Below are positions 1 through 5,391 of a stretch of 5,391 bases of DNA, piece by piece. Every line of letters starts with the position of its first letter. Positions within the stretch are counted from its first letter, which is position 1. The notes beneath the pieces were generated by a model. That model was not told the DNA's origin and did no database searches. It saw nothing but the letters and a program-made list of their open reading frames with translations. Source of the stretch: an uncultured Flavobacteriaceae bacterium (lineage in GTDB: Bacteria; Bacteroidota; Bacteroidia; Flavobacteriales; Flavobacteriaceae); contig CALITN010000052.1 in NCBI GenBank assembly GCA_938041595.1, positions 1 to 5,391 of the forward strand. The letters run 5' to 3'. A program made the translations under genes and the position numbers.

Positions 1-89
1 GACATGTGTTTAATGATGGGCCCTCTGAAACGGGAAAGCGCTACTGTGTCAATTCTGTAAGCATTGATTTCAAAGCCAAAGAAGATTAA
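1..89 (+). CDS. msrB: Peptide-methionine (R)-S-oxide reductase, C-terminal fragment (5' end outside window)
   Basis: Reading from base 3, the frame gives 28 residues and then TAA at 87-89; bases 1-2 are the end of a codon that began before the window. The fragment reads HVFNDGPSETGKRYCVNS and then VSIDFKAKED. This matches the C-terminal signature of MsrB, of the form GHVFxDGPxPTGxRYCxNSxSLxF. MsrB reduces methionine-R-sulfoxide in oxidised proteins or free methionine, usually with thioredoxin as electron donor. The Cys of RYCVNS (codon 45-47) is the family's catalytic nucleophile, and the leading His belongs to the conserved active-site GHVF stretch. The zinc-binding CxxC pairs and any resolving Cys would lie upstream and cannot be judged. 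The fragment is too short for the usual ORF cut-off, but motif order and spacing make the call firm. The stop lies 54 bases before lpdA on the same strand, with no strong terminator between them, so read-through into lpdA is possible. Confidence 0.88.
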   Translation, partial: HVFNDGPSETGKRYCVNSVSIDFKAKED

Positions 90-114
90 TTAGGCAAAGC
101 TGCTTTTCATTTCG

Positions 115-122
115 TAATTTTG
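115..122 (+). promoter_or_regulatory. Candidate Bacteroidota -7 promoter box for lpdA
   Basis: TAATTTTG matches the Bacteroidota sigma-A -7 consensus TAnnTTTG at every fixed position. It ends 21 bases before the lpdA ATG, which would give a leader of roughly 15 bases. I see no TTG or TTTG at the usual -33 distance; the stretch around 90-98 reads attaggcaa. Support therefore rests on one short box in AT-rich DNA. It lies in the msrB-lpdA gap, where a promoter would be expected if lpdA has its own. Confidence 0.4.
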
Positions 123-143
123 TGCTGAATTTAATTAGGACTT

Positions 144-1535
144 ATGGCAAATTCGTATGATATTATTGTAGTTGGCAGTGGCCCTGGAGGCTATGTAACC
201 GCTATTCGTGCTTCTCAATTAGGCTTCAAAACAGCTGTTGTCGAAAAAGAAAGTTTGGGTGGGGTGTGTTTGAATTGGGGATGTATCCCTACCAAAGCAC
301 TTCTCAAATCAGCACAAGTTTTTGAATATTTAAAGCACGCCTCCGATTACGGACTGACCGTGAAAGAATATGATAAAGACTTTGACGCAGTTGTAAACCG
401 AAGCCGCAACGTGGCAGCAGGTATGAGTAAAGGAGTACAGTTTCTCATGAAGAAAAATAAGATTGATGTACTCGAAGGACATGGAAAAGTTTTGGCTGGA
501 AAGAAAGTCAGTGTGACGAGTGGGAAAAAAGAAAGCATCTATGACGCAAAGCATATCATCATTGCTACTGGAGCACGCTCAAGAGAATTACCAAACCTAC
601 CCCAAGACGGGAAAAAAGTTATTGGATACCGCAAGGCAATGACCTTGGACAAGCAGCCTAAAAAAATGATAGTGGTTGGATCTGGTGCTATTGGAATTGA
701 GTTTGCCTATTTCTATAATGCAATGGGAACAGAAGTAACCATCGTAGAATATCTAGATCGCATTGTTCCTGTTGAAGATGAAGAAGTATCCAAACAATTG
801 GAACGCAGCTTCAAGAAAAATGGAATTGAAATTTTAACTTCTGCAGAAGTCACCAGTGTAGACACCAAAGGAAAAGGAGTTAAAGCAACAGTAAAAACGA
901 AAAAAGAAGAGATTACCCTACAAGCCGACCTTGTCCTATCTGCGGTCGGCATCAAAACCAACTTAGAAAATCTAGGTTTAGAGGAAATTGGAATTGCCAT
1001 CGATCGTGATAAAATAATGGTTAATGATTTTTATCAAACCAACCAACCTGGCTATTATGCCATTGGTGATATCACAGCAGGACCTGCATTGGCTCACGTA
1101 GCTTCAGCCGAAGGTATTCTCTGTGTAGAGAAAATAGCAGGGATGCACGTTGAGCCTCTTGACTACGGTAACATTCCGGGGTGCACCTATTGCTCCCCCG
1201 AGATTGCCTCCGTTGGACTCACCGAAAAACAAGCTCTTGACAAAGGTCTTGATATCAAAATAGGGAAATTTCCTTTCTCTGCCTCTGGAAAGGCACAAGC
1301 TTCTGGTACTTCTGATGGTTTTGTGAAAGTAATTTTTGATGCCAAATACGGCGAATGGCTCGGCTGTCATATGATCGGTGCAGGTGTTACTGATATGATT
1401 GCTGAAGCCGTAGTGGGACGAAAACTTGAGACCACAGGTCACGAAATTCTAAAGGCCGTCCACCCTCACCCTACAATGAGTGAGGCGGTTATGGAAGCCG
1501 TAGCGGATGCCTATGACGAGGTGATTCATTTGTAG
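144..1535 (+). CDS. lpdA: Dihydrolipoyl dehydrogenase (E3 component)
   Basis: A 463-residue cytoplasmic FAD flavoprotein that reoxidises protein-bound dihydrolipoamide with NAD+. It serves as E3 of the pyruvate, 2-oxoglutarate or branched-chain 2-oxo-acid dehydrogenase complexes and as L-protein of glycine cleavage. All family landmarks are present in order: FAD-binding GSGPGG at 11-16; redox disulphide C42/C47 in GGVCLNWGCIPTK; NAD-binding GSGAIG at 179-184 followed by the acidic VEYLDR strand end; second FAD-contact motif YAIGD at 305-309; and a C-terminal dimerisation domain with HPHPTMSE at 440-447, where H442 and E447 form the expected proton-relay pair. The length is normal for the family, there is no N-terminal lipoyl domain, and no frameshift is seen. 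ATG 144 puts the FAD motif at the usual distance from the N terminus; a weak AGGA sits 4 bases upstream of it. No E1, E2 or gcv gene is in the window, so the complex served cannot be told. The gene ends in a strong terminator. Confidence 0.97.
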   Translation: MANSYDIIVVGSGPGGYVTAIRASQLGFKTAVVEKESLGGVCLNWGCIPTKALLKSAQVFEYLKHASDYGLTVKEYDKDFDAVVNRSRNVAAGMSKGVQFLMKKNKIDVLEGHGKVLAGKKVSVTSGKKESIYDAKHIIIATGARSRELPNLPQDGKKVIGYRKAMTLDKQPKKMIVVGSGAIGIEFAYFYNAMGTEVTIVEYLDRIVPVEDEEVSKQLERSFKKNGIEILTSAEVTSVDTKGKGVKATVKTKKEEITLQADLVLSAVGIKTNLENLGLEEIGIAIDRDKIMVNDFYQTNQPGYYAIGDITAGPALAHVASAEGILCVEKIAGMHVEPLDYGNIPGCTYCSPEIASVGLTEKQALDKGLDIKIGKFPFSASGKAQASGTSDGFVKVIFDAKYGEWLGCHMIGAGVTDMIAEAVVGRKLETTGHEILKAVHPHPTMSEAVMEAVADAYDEVIHL

Positions 1536-1555
1536 AACTCTATTCATCAACAAAT

Positions 1556-1580
1556 AAAACAGCCTTCGGGCTGTTTTTTT
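1556..1580 (+). terminator. Intrinsic terminator of lpdA, UUCG tetraloop
   Basis: A perfect 9-bp stem, AAAACAGCC (1556-1564) with GGCTGTTTT (1569-1577), is closed by loop TTCG. The result is the very stable C(UUCG)G tetraloop. The T run covers 1574-1580, with the downstream stem arm running into it. It starts 20 bases after the lpdA stop. The upstream A run would also make it workable on the minus strand, though no minus-strand gene needs it here. Confidence 0.92.
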
Positions 1581-1588
1581 GTGTCTAA

Positions 1589-1608
1589 AAGCCCCTATAT
1601 TGGGGCTT
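1589..1608 (+). promoter_or_regulatory. Hairpin abutting the transporter start codon
   Basis: AAGCCCC (1589-1595) and GGGGCTT (1602-1608) form a perfect 7-bp inverted repeat with a 6-base loop, TATATT. The right arm ends on the base directly before the ATG at 1609. In an mRNA starting upstream of it, this stem would fold over the ribosome-binding region. No T run follows, so it is not a standard intrinsic terminator. The loop and first arm bases read TATATTG, a one-base-short version of the -7 consensus, so the same DNA might instead be a promoter giving a nearly leaderless mRNA. The repeat is plain in the sequence; its role is inferred. Confidence 0.45.
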
Positions 1609-2850
1609 ATGCGAAATCCTTTACAGATTCTTTTGCTTATCCTAGCTGGGGAAGCCATTTTTTTATTACCCTTTGTGTTGGCACGTGTATTCCGTCCTAC
1701 CTTCCTGGCAGTCTTTGAACTTAGCAACACTCAATTGGGAAATTGCTATTCACTTTACGGAATGGTAGCTCTGCTTTCCTATCTTTTAGGCGGTACTGTA
1801 GCCGATCGTTTTCCACCGCGAAAACTTATGGCTTTGGCCTTGTTTTTAACCGCCCTTGGCGGTGGGTATATGTACACACTACCAAGCTTTGAAGCACTGC
1901 GGCTGTTATATGCCTATTGGGGATTTACTACCATTTTCTTGTTTTGGTCGGCCATGATAAAGGCTACTCGCTCCTGGGGAGGGCAAGCGCATCAGGGAAA
2001 GGCTTTTGGATTTTTAGAAGGTGGACGGGGCTTTTTTGCAGCCAGTATAGGTACTCTTAGTGTAGTTATATTTACTTGGGCAATTCCCTCTGAAATTGAT
2101 ATAATATCCCTTGCAGAAAAGCAAGAAACCTTTCAATGGGTAATTCTTGTTGCTTCCGTCTTTTGTGCTGCTATTGGACTGTTGCTGTTGTTTTCGTTTC
2201 AAGACACCAAAGAAGAAGCTCTAGGTGATGCCAATGGACTTGGCTCTTGGAAAGATATCAAAAAGGCATTTTCCAACGCTAGCGTTCGTTATTTAATGCT
2301 CATCGTTTTGTCAGCATATGTCGGGTATAAAATCACGGATGTGTTTTCCTTATACGCTTCTGAAATCATGCTATTTGACGAAGTAGATGCTGCCAAAGTT
2401 GGCAGCTATCAAATGTATCTACGACCGTTTATCTGTGTGTTTGTAGGCTTTTTTGCCGACCTGACTAAGAATGTGATAGTCTTGTGTTACGCCTTTGCTT
2501 GCATGCTGCTTGGTGCTCTTTTATTTGCTACCGGTTGGGTGGTCACTCCAGCTATAGGGTTGTTTGTTCTCACCCTGCTGATAACCGCTTTAGGAACCTA
2601 TGCGCTGCGTGCCGCCTATTTTGCGACAATGGAAGAGGGTAAGATTCCTTTTGCGATTACTGGAACGGCAGTGGGGTTAATCTCCTTGGTTGGATATACA
2701 CCCGATATCTTTGTTGGACCTATAATAGGCTTTTTCTTGGATGGCTCGCCTGGTATATGGGGACACCAACAACTTTTTATGTTTTTAGCTGCTTTTTCCT
2801 TATTTGGACTTTACGCTTCCTATCGTTTTTGGAGAATCGTACGAAAATAA
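1609..2850 (+). CDS. MFS-type 12-TM transporter, substrate unknown
   Basis: 413 residues from ATG 1609. An in-frame TTG at 1579 would begin inside the terminator T run and add ten residues without family character, so I reject it. By eye there are twelve hydrophobic segments, near residues 7-27, 45-63, 73-92, 97-116, 140-160, 176-197, 228-250, 266-285, 288-308, 312-334, 348-376 and 388-409. A polar cytoplasmic loop at about 198-226 separates the two six-helix halves. MFS motif A is clear after TM2 (GGTVADRFPPRKLM, 61-74), with a weaker copy in the second half (GFFADLTKN, 280-288). FGFLEGGRG (133-141) at TM5 resembles a conserved segment of this group. It is an inner-membrane secondary transporter or exchanger. 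The sequence shows no ligand signature, and neither neighbour (lpdA, aroQ) points to a substrate. The only upstream space is filled by two hairpins, so its promoter is not obvious. It converges on aroQ. Confidence 0.85.
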   Translation: MRNPLQILLLILAGEAIFLLPFVLARVFRPTFLAVFELSNTQLGNCYSLYGMVALLSYLLGGTVADRFPPRKLMALALFLTALGGGYMYTLPSFEALRLLYAYWGFTTIFLFWSAMIKATRSWGGQAHQGKAFGFLEGGRGFFAASIGTLSVVIFTWAIPSEIDIISLAEKQETFQWVILVASVFCAAIGLLLLFSFQDTKEEALGDANGLGSWKDIKKAFSNASVRYLMLIVLSAYVGYKITDVFSLYASEIMLFDEVDAAKVGSYQMYLRPFICVFVGFFADLTKNVIVLCYAFACMLLGALLFATGWVVTPAIGLFVLTLLITALGTYALRAAYFATMEEGKIPFAITGTAVGLISLVGYTPDIFVGPIIGFFLDGSPGIWGHQQLFMFLAAFSLFGLYASYRFWRIVRK

Positions 2851-2860
2851 AGCTATTTCG
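2842..2860. repeat. Weak inverted repeat spanning both convergent stop codons
   Basis: CGAAAATA (2842-2849) can pair with TATTTCG (2854-2860) around loop AAGC, giving seven pairs with one bulged A. The structure covers the transporter TAA (2848-2850) and the aroQ TAG (2853-2855 on the minus strand). It is AT-rich, with only two G-C pairs and no T run on either side, so it is at best a weak bidirectional termination or mRNA 3'-end signal. It may be chance. Confidence 0.22.
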
Positions 2861-3275
2861 CAGCTAGAAAACTCTCAACTCCCAAGCGATAGCTGTCCAG
2901 TCCAAAACCGACAATCAACCCCTTGGCAACTGGGGTAATGTAAGACGTATGGCGAAAGTCTTCACGGGCAAACGTATTGGAGATATGTATTTCTAAAACA
3001 GGCGCGTCAATCGCCTTGATGCAGTCACCAAGTCCCACGGAAGTATGAGTATAGGCAGCGGCATTTAAAAGAATCCCATCGGTGCGAAAACCAAAATCTT
3101 GCAGGGCATTGATCAATTCTCCTTCGACATTGGATTGGAAATAGCTAAAGTGTATTTGTGGGTATTGCTCTTGAAGCTTTTCATAATAAGCCTCAAAATT
3201 TTCTGATCCATAAATTCCTGGTTCGCGCGTCCCCAAGAGATTTAGATTGGGGCCGTTGACAATGGCTAGATTCAT
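2853..3275 (-). CDS. aroQ: 3-dehydroquinate dehydratase, type II
   Basis: A 140-residue cytoplasmic enzyme that removes water from 3-dehydroquinate to give 3-dehydroshikimate, the third step of the shikimate pathway to aromatic amino acids. The type II enzyme is a small dodecameric fold unrelated to AroD. It starts with the family hallmark NGPNLNLLGTREPGIYG (residues 7-23), which holds the catalytic R17 and Y22 of the flexible lid. QSNVEGEL follows at 47-54, then NAAAYTHTS with substrate ligand N71 and H77, then EIHISN with catalytic H97, then AREDFRH with R104 and R108. All are intact and the length is normal. The frame stays open upstream to 3449, but homology begins exactly at the ATG at 3275. 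The longer version would run into the divergent xerD gene, and Met at 3299 would add only eight non-conserved residues. It converges on the transporter with 2 bases between stops and diverges from xerD over 75 bases. Confidence 0.96.
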   Translation of the reverse strand: MNLAIVNGPNLNLLGTREPGIYGSENFEAYYEKLQEQYPQIHFSYFQSNVEGELINALQDFGFRTDGILLNAAAYTHTSVGLGDCIKAIDAPVLEIHISNTFAREDFRHTSYITPVAKGLIVGFGLDSYRLGVESFLAAK

Positions 3276-3286
3276 TTTGTTTTTTT

Positions 3287-3294
3287 CAAAAATA
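3287..3294 (-). promoter_or_regulatory. Possible -7 box for aroQ
   Basis: On the minus strand this reads TATTTTTG, matching TAnnTTTG at every fixed position, 11 bases before the aroQ ATG. No TTG lies 17-23 bases upstream; the nearest is about 31 bases away. The surroundings are poly-A/T, so a chance match is likely. If real, the aroQ leader would be only about 5 bases. On the plus strand, the same 75-base divergent gap (3276-3350) holds only a degenerate TACTTTG at 3309-3315 as a possible xerD signal. Confidence 0.22.
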
Positions 3295-3350
3295 CGCATC
3301 TTTTTAAGTACTTTGAGTGCGTTGTCAAAAGAAGCATCGTAGAATTCATT

Positions 3351-4247
3351 ATGGAGTGGAAAAAAGCACTTGAAGATTTCGGGCATTATCTGAGCATTGA
3401 AAGGGGATTGTCGGACAACACCGTCACCAATTACCAACGAGATGTACAAGCCTTAATGCGCTATTTAGAAAGTCGATATCAGACTGCTTCTCCCATCAGT
3501 ATTCAAGCAGAGGAAATCCAGCAGTTTATTTACGAGGAGGCCAAAGAAAAAAGTGCTTATTCCCAGAGTCGAAGGATTTCGGGACTCAAAAGCTTTTTTA
3601 AATATTTGATCTTTGAAAAATACCGAGATGACCTTCCTACTCAGTGGTTAGAGGCCCCAAAAATTGGACGTAAGCTCCCCGACACCCTGAGTGTTCAGGA
3701 GGTAGAATTAATTTTAGATGCGGTCGATTTAAGTAAAAAGGAAGGGCACCGCAACAAAGCATTGCTCGAAACGCTCTATGGCAGTGGTTTGCGTGTAAGC
3801 GAGCTCATTAATCTTCAGAAGTCTGATATTTATGAAAAAGAAAAACTTCTCCGAGTGACTGGGAAAGGAAACAAGCAACGACTGGTCCCTTTGGGCGATT
3901 ATGCGCTACAGCAAATCAATATTTACTTGGATGAATTTCAAAAGAAGCAATCCATACAAAAAGGCTACGAGAATTTTGTGTTTCTCAACCGCCGAGGGAA
4001 ACCTTTGACACGAAATATGATTTTCCTTATCGTCAAAAAAACTACCGAAATGGCAGGCATTCAAAAGACTGTGAGCCCTCATACCTTTCGCCATTCTTTT
4101 GCAACGCATCTCCTAGAAAATGGAGCCGATTTAAGAACCATTCAAGTGTTATTGGGTCATGAAAGTATTACGACAACGGAAATCTATACCCATATTGACA
4201 CCCGATACTTACGAAAAGTAATGGAAGAATTTCATCCCCGCATTTAG
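3351..4247 (+). CDS. xerD: Tyrosine recombinase XerD (chromosome dimer resolution)
   Basis: A 298-residue site-specific recombinase of the Xer group, which resolves chromosome dimers at dif near the terminus, normally with a partner recombinase and the FtsK translocase. The N-terminal SAM-like core-binding domain spans about residues 1-95, with the typical FxxYLSIERGLSDNTVTNY opening. The catalytic domain follows, with the full active-site set: R148 (GSGLRVSEL), K172 (TGKGNK), H244 and R247 (SPHTFRHSFATHLL), H270 (LLGHESI) and nucleophile Y279 (IYTH). These positions and the total length agree with what I recall for Escherichia coli XerD. The C terminus MEEFHPRI is Xer-like. That favours a housekeeping Xer protein over an integron or phage integrase, and no att sites or cargo genes lie nearby. 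XerC versus XerD naming is uncertain in Bacteroidota, which often carry more than one copy. It starts at ATG 3351 without a clear Shine-Dalgarno. Its TAG overlaps the convergent regulator's TAA. Confidence 0.92.
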   Translation: MEWKKALEDFGHYLSIERGLSDNTVTNYQRDVQALMRYLESRYQTASPISIQAEEIQQFIYEEAKEKSAYSQSRRISGLKSFFKYLIFEKYRDDLPTQWLEAPKIGRKLPDTLSVQEVELILDAVDLSKKEGHRNKALLETLYGSGLRVSELINLQKSDIYEKEKLLRVTGKGNKQRLVPLGDYALQQINIYLDEFQKKQSIQKGYENFVFLNRRGKPLTRNMIFLIVKKTTEMAGIQKTVSPHTFRHSFATHLLENGADLRTIQVLLGHESITTTEIYTHIDTRYLRKVMEEFHPRI

Positions 4248-4951
4248 CCTTGAGATTCAGAAGTTACAAGGCGAAATCCTTCGCCGTGAATGTTCAAAAT
4301 TTCTACTTGAGTGTCTTCTTTCAAATACTTTCGGAGCTTGGCAATATACACATCCATACTTCGAGAGGTGAAATAATTATCATCACGCCAAATTTTGTTC
4401 AATGCTACATCTCTCGGTAGCAAGTCATTGATGTGAAGTGCTAAAAGACGTAACAATTGACTTTCTTTGGGAGACAACTTGATTGGCTCACCACCAGAAA
4501 AGGAAAGGGTTCGCAGCTTAGAGTTAAAGGCAAACTGTCCAATAGTAAATAAAAATTCCGTGGATTCGGTGCTTACCGGCTTTTGATTACGGTTGAGAAA
4601 TACCTTGATTTTTGCTAGCAAAACATCGGAGTCAAACGGCTTGGTAATATAGTCATCCCCACCTAACTTAAAACCTTTCAAAACATCCTCTTTTAGGTTT
4701 TTGGCGGTTAAAAATAATATAGGGACAGAGTCATTTTTTTCTCGGATTTCTTTGGCAAGTGTAAAACCATCTTTATACGGCATCATCACATCGAGAATAC
4801 ACAAGTCAAAATTTTCTTTTTTAAACTTCTCATAACCTTCGATTCCATTCTTGGCCAATACGATATCGTATTCGTTGAGGGTCAGGTAATCCTTTAGAAT
4901 ACTTCCGAAATTTGGGTCGTCTTCTACGACCAGTATTTTTTTGTTATCCAT
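4244..4951 (-). CDS. OmpR/PhoB-family response regulator, RprY-like
   Basis: A 235-residue cytoplasmic DNA-binding regulator, the output half of a two-component system. The receiver domain covers about residues 4-117. Acidic pocket D11/D12 lies in VVEDD, phospho-acceptor D54 in CILDVMMP, the switch Thr T82 in FLTAK, and conserved K104 in YITKPF. The usual GADDY is GGDDY here, a mild change. After a linker, a winged-helix Trans_reg_C domain (about 133-231) carries LSPKESQLLRLLALH, the recognition-helix region SRSMDVYIAKLRKYL, and the closing wing IHGEGFRL. The receiver strongly recalls Bacteroides RprY, especially LDVMMPxKDGFTLAxEIR and FLTAKxLKEDxLxGFK, but its target genes cannot be inferred. 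ATG 4951 lies 2 bases after the kinase stop (TAAttATG), with an A-rich upstream and no Shine-Dalgarno, which suggests translational coupling. Its stop overlaps that of convergent xerD. Any promoter lies upstream of the kinase, outside the window. Confidence 0.94.
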   Translation of the reverse strand: MDNKKILVVEDDPNFGSILKDYLTLNEYDIVLAKNGIEGYEKFKKENFDLCILDVMMPYKDGFTLAKEIREKNDSVPILFLTAKNLKEDVLKGFKLGGDDYITKPFDSDVLLAKIKVFLNRNQKPVSTESTEFLFTIGQFAFNSKLRTLSFSGGEPIKLSPKESQLLRLLALHINDLLPRDVALNKIWRDDNYFTSRSMDVYIAKLRKYLKEDTQVEILNIHGEGFRLVTSESQG

Positions 4952-4953
4952 AA

Positions 4954-5391
4954 TTAGTCGGTGTTTTGGTGTTGGGGTTTTAATGGGATTGAAATAATGA
5001 ATTTTGTCCCCATGCCCTTTTTACTTTCAACTTGAATTTTACAGCGATGGAGTTCAACGATTTTTTTGACATAGGAAAGTCCCAATCCATGTCCTTTGAT
5101 ATTGTGGATGTTTCCCCCCTCTTGACGATAGAATTTTTCAAAGACCATACGTTGGGTTGCTGAATCCATACCAATGCCTTGATCTTGGATCGTAAGGATG
5201 GCTACTTTTTCGTTGTTTTCGGAATAAACATCGATCTTAGGAGGACCCTCGGTATATTTGATGGCATTGTCTAAAATGTTAACTACAAGATTGGTGAAAT
5301 GGTTGAAATCACCCTCAAAAATGGGGGCATTGGCATCCAAATGAGTTTTGATGTAACCTTCCTTGTTCGTTACAATTAGGCTTACATGGTT
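4954..5391 (-). CDS. Sensor histidine kinase, C-terminal ATPase part (5' end outside window)
   Basis: The frame is open from the window edge to TAA at 4954-4956, giving 145 residues; the TTG at 5340 is an internal Leu codon, not a start. This is the HATPase_c domain of an orthodox histidine kinase. In order, counting from the window-edge residue, it shows: N box NLVVNILDNAIKYT (34-47, with N38 and N42), G1 box DQGIGM (70-75), F box VFEKFYRQ (83-90), G2 box GHGLGLSYVKKIV (100-112), and the final GMGTKF (126-131). All ATP-lid landmarks are intact. The sensor region, membrane segments and phospho-accepting His lie outside the window, so the stimulus is unknown. It sits immediately upstream of the response regulator in one transcript, the order of the RprX-RprY pair, and is almost certainly its cognate kinase. 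The tail QHQNTD after the domain is short and polar. Confidence 0.94.
   Translation of the reverse strand, partial: NHVSLIVTNKEGYIKTHLDANAPIFEGDFNHFTNLVVNILDNAIKYTEGPPKIDVYSENNEKVAILTIQDQGIGMDSATQRMVFEKFYRQEGGNIHNIKGHGLGLSYVKKIVELHRCKIQVESKKGMGTKFIISIPLKPQHQNTD

Noticed and set aside
95..106. AAAGCTGCTTT palindrome between msrB and lpdA as an msrB terminator
   Set aside because: It is only a four-pair stem with a three-base loop and a single G-C pair, too weak to support.
125..152. Possible Xer dif-like site (TTATGGCAAAT right arm at 142-152)
   Set aside because: The right arm resembles an XerD-binding arm, but the left arm does not match and the site would overlap the lpdA start codon.
440..447. 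HPHPTMSE in place of the more familiar HAHPTLSE in Lpd
   Set aside because: The catalytic His and Glu are kept at the right spacing, and I recall this variant as common in Bacteroidota Lpd proteins, so it is not an anomaly.
1579..1608. Longer transporter start at TTG 1579
   Set aside because: It begins inside the T run of the lpdA terminator and adds ten residues unlike an MFS N terminus; ATG 1609 directly precedes the first membrane segment.
330..1730. Minus-strand open frames across lpdA and the transporter start
   Set aside because: They are antisense shadows of strongly conserved coding sequence, with no recognisable domain or start context. The same holds for the minus-strand frames at 2014-2202, 3906-4109 and 4980-5174.
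3276..3449. 58-residue N-terminal extension of aroQ
   Set aside because: The extension overlaps the first 99 bases of xerD on the opposite strand and has no type II dehydroquinase homology; the family hallmark NGPNLNLLG starts just after Met at 3275.
4270..4285. Perfect 6-bp hairpin GGCGAA/TTCGCC as a terminator for xerD
   Set aside because: It is explained by the conserved GEGFR codons of the regulator on the other strand and has no T run on the plus strand.

Overview
This window is a compact, gene-dense stretch of what looks like a Bacteroidota chromosome, probably Flavobacteriia or a close relative. The evidence is the protein flavour (RprY-like response regulator, Bacteroidota-style lipoamide dehydrogenase ending in VIHL), A-rich start regions without clear Shine-Dalgarno sequences, and a perfect TAnnTTTG-type -7 box ahead of lpdA. 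No 16S or other marker is present, so genus cannot be given. Every gene is an ordinary chromosomal type. I see no phage, transposon, CRISPR, tRNA or rRNA, and no convincing novel multi-gene system. No stretch longer than about 75 bases lacks a gene or a named element.

Layout, left to right. (1) 1-89, plus: the last 28 residues of a methionine-R-sulfoxide reductase (msrB), which includes the catalytic Cys; this fragment is easy to miss. (2) 144-1535, plus: dihydrolipoyl dehydrogenase (lpdA), with a candidate promoter box at 115-122 and a strong C(UUCG)G-capped intrinsic terminator at 1556-1580. (3) 1609-2850, plus: a 12-TM MFS transporter of unknown substrate. A second hairpin (1589-1608) ends on the base before its ATG. 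(4) 2853-3275, minus: type II 3-dehydroquinate dehydratase (aroQ), convergent with the transporter across 2 bases. (5) 3351-4247, plus: XerD-type tyrosine recombinase, divergent from aroQ. (6) 4244-4951, minus: OmpR/RprY-type response regulator, whose stop codon overlaps that of xerD. (7) 4954-5391, minus: the C-terminal ATPase part of its partner histidine kinase, cut by the window edge.

How they relate. The kinase and regulator form a two-component operon read kinase first, with 2 bases between the genes. The others are mostly independent housekeeping functions: protein repair (MsrB), 2-oxo-acid dehydrogenase complexes or the glycine cleavage system (Lpd), the shikimate pathway (AroQ) and chromosome dimer resolution (XerD). 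The more interesting material is architectural: tight or overlapping convergent gene ends without classical terminators, and back-to-back hairpins that leave the transporter no obvious promoter or leader.
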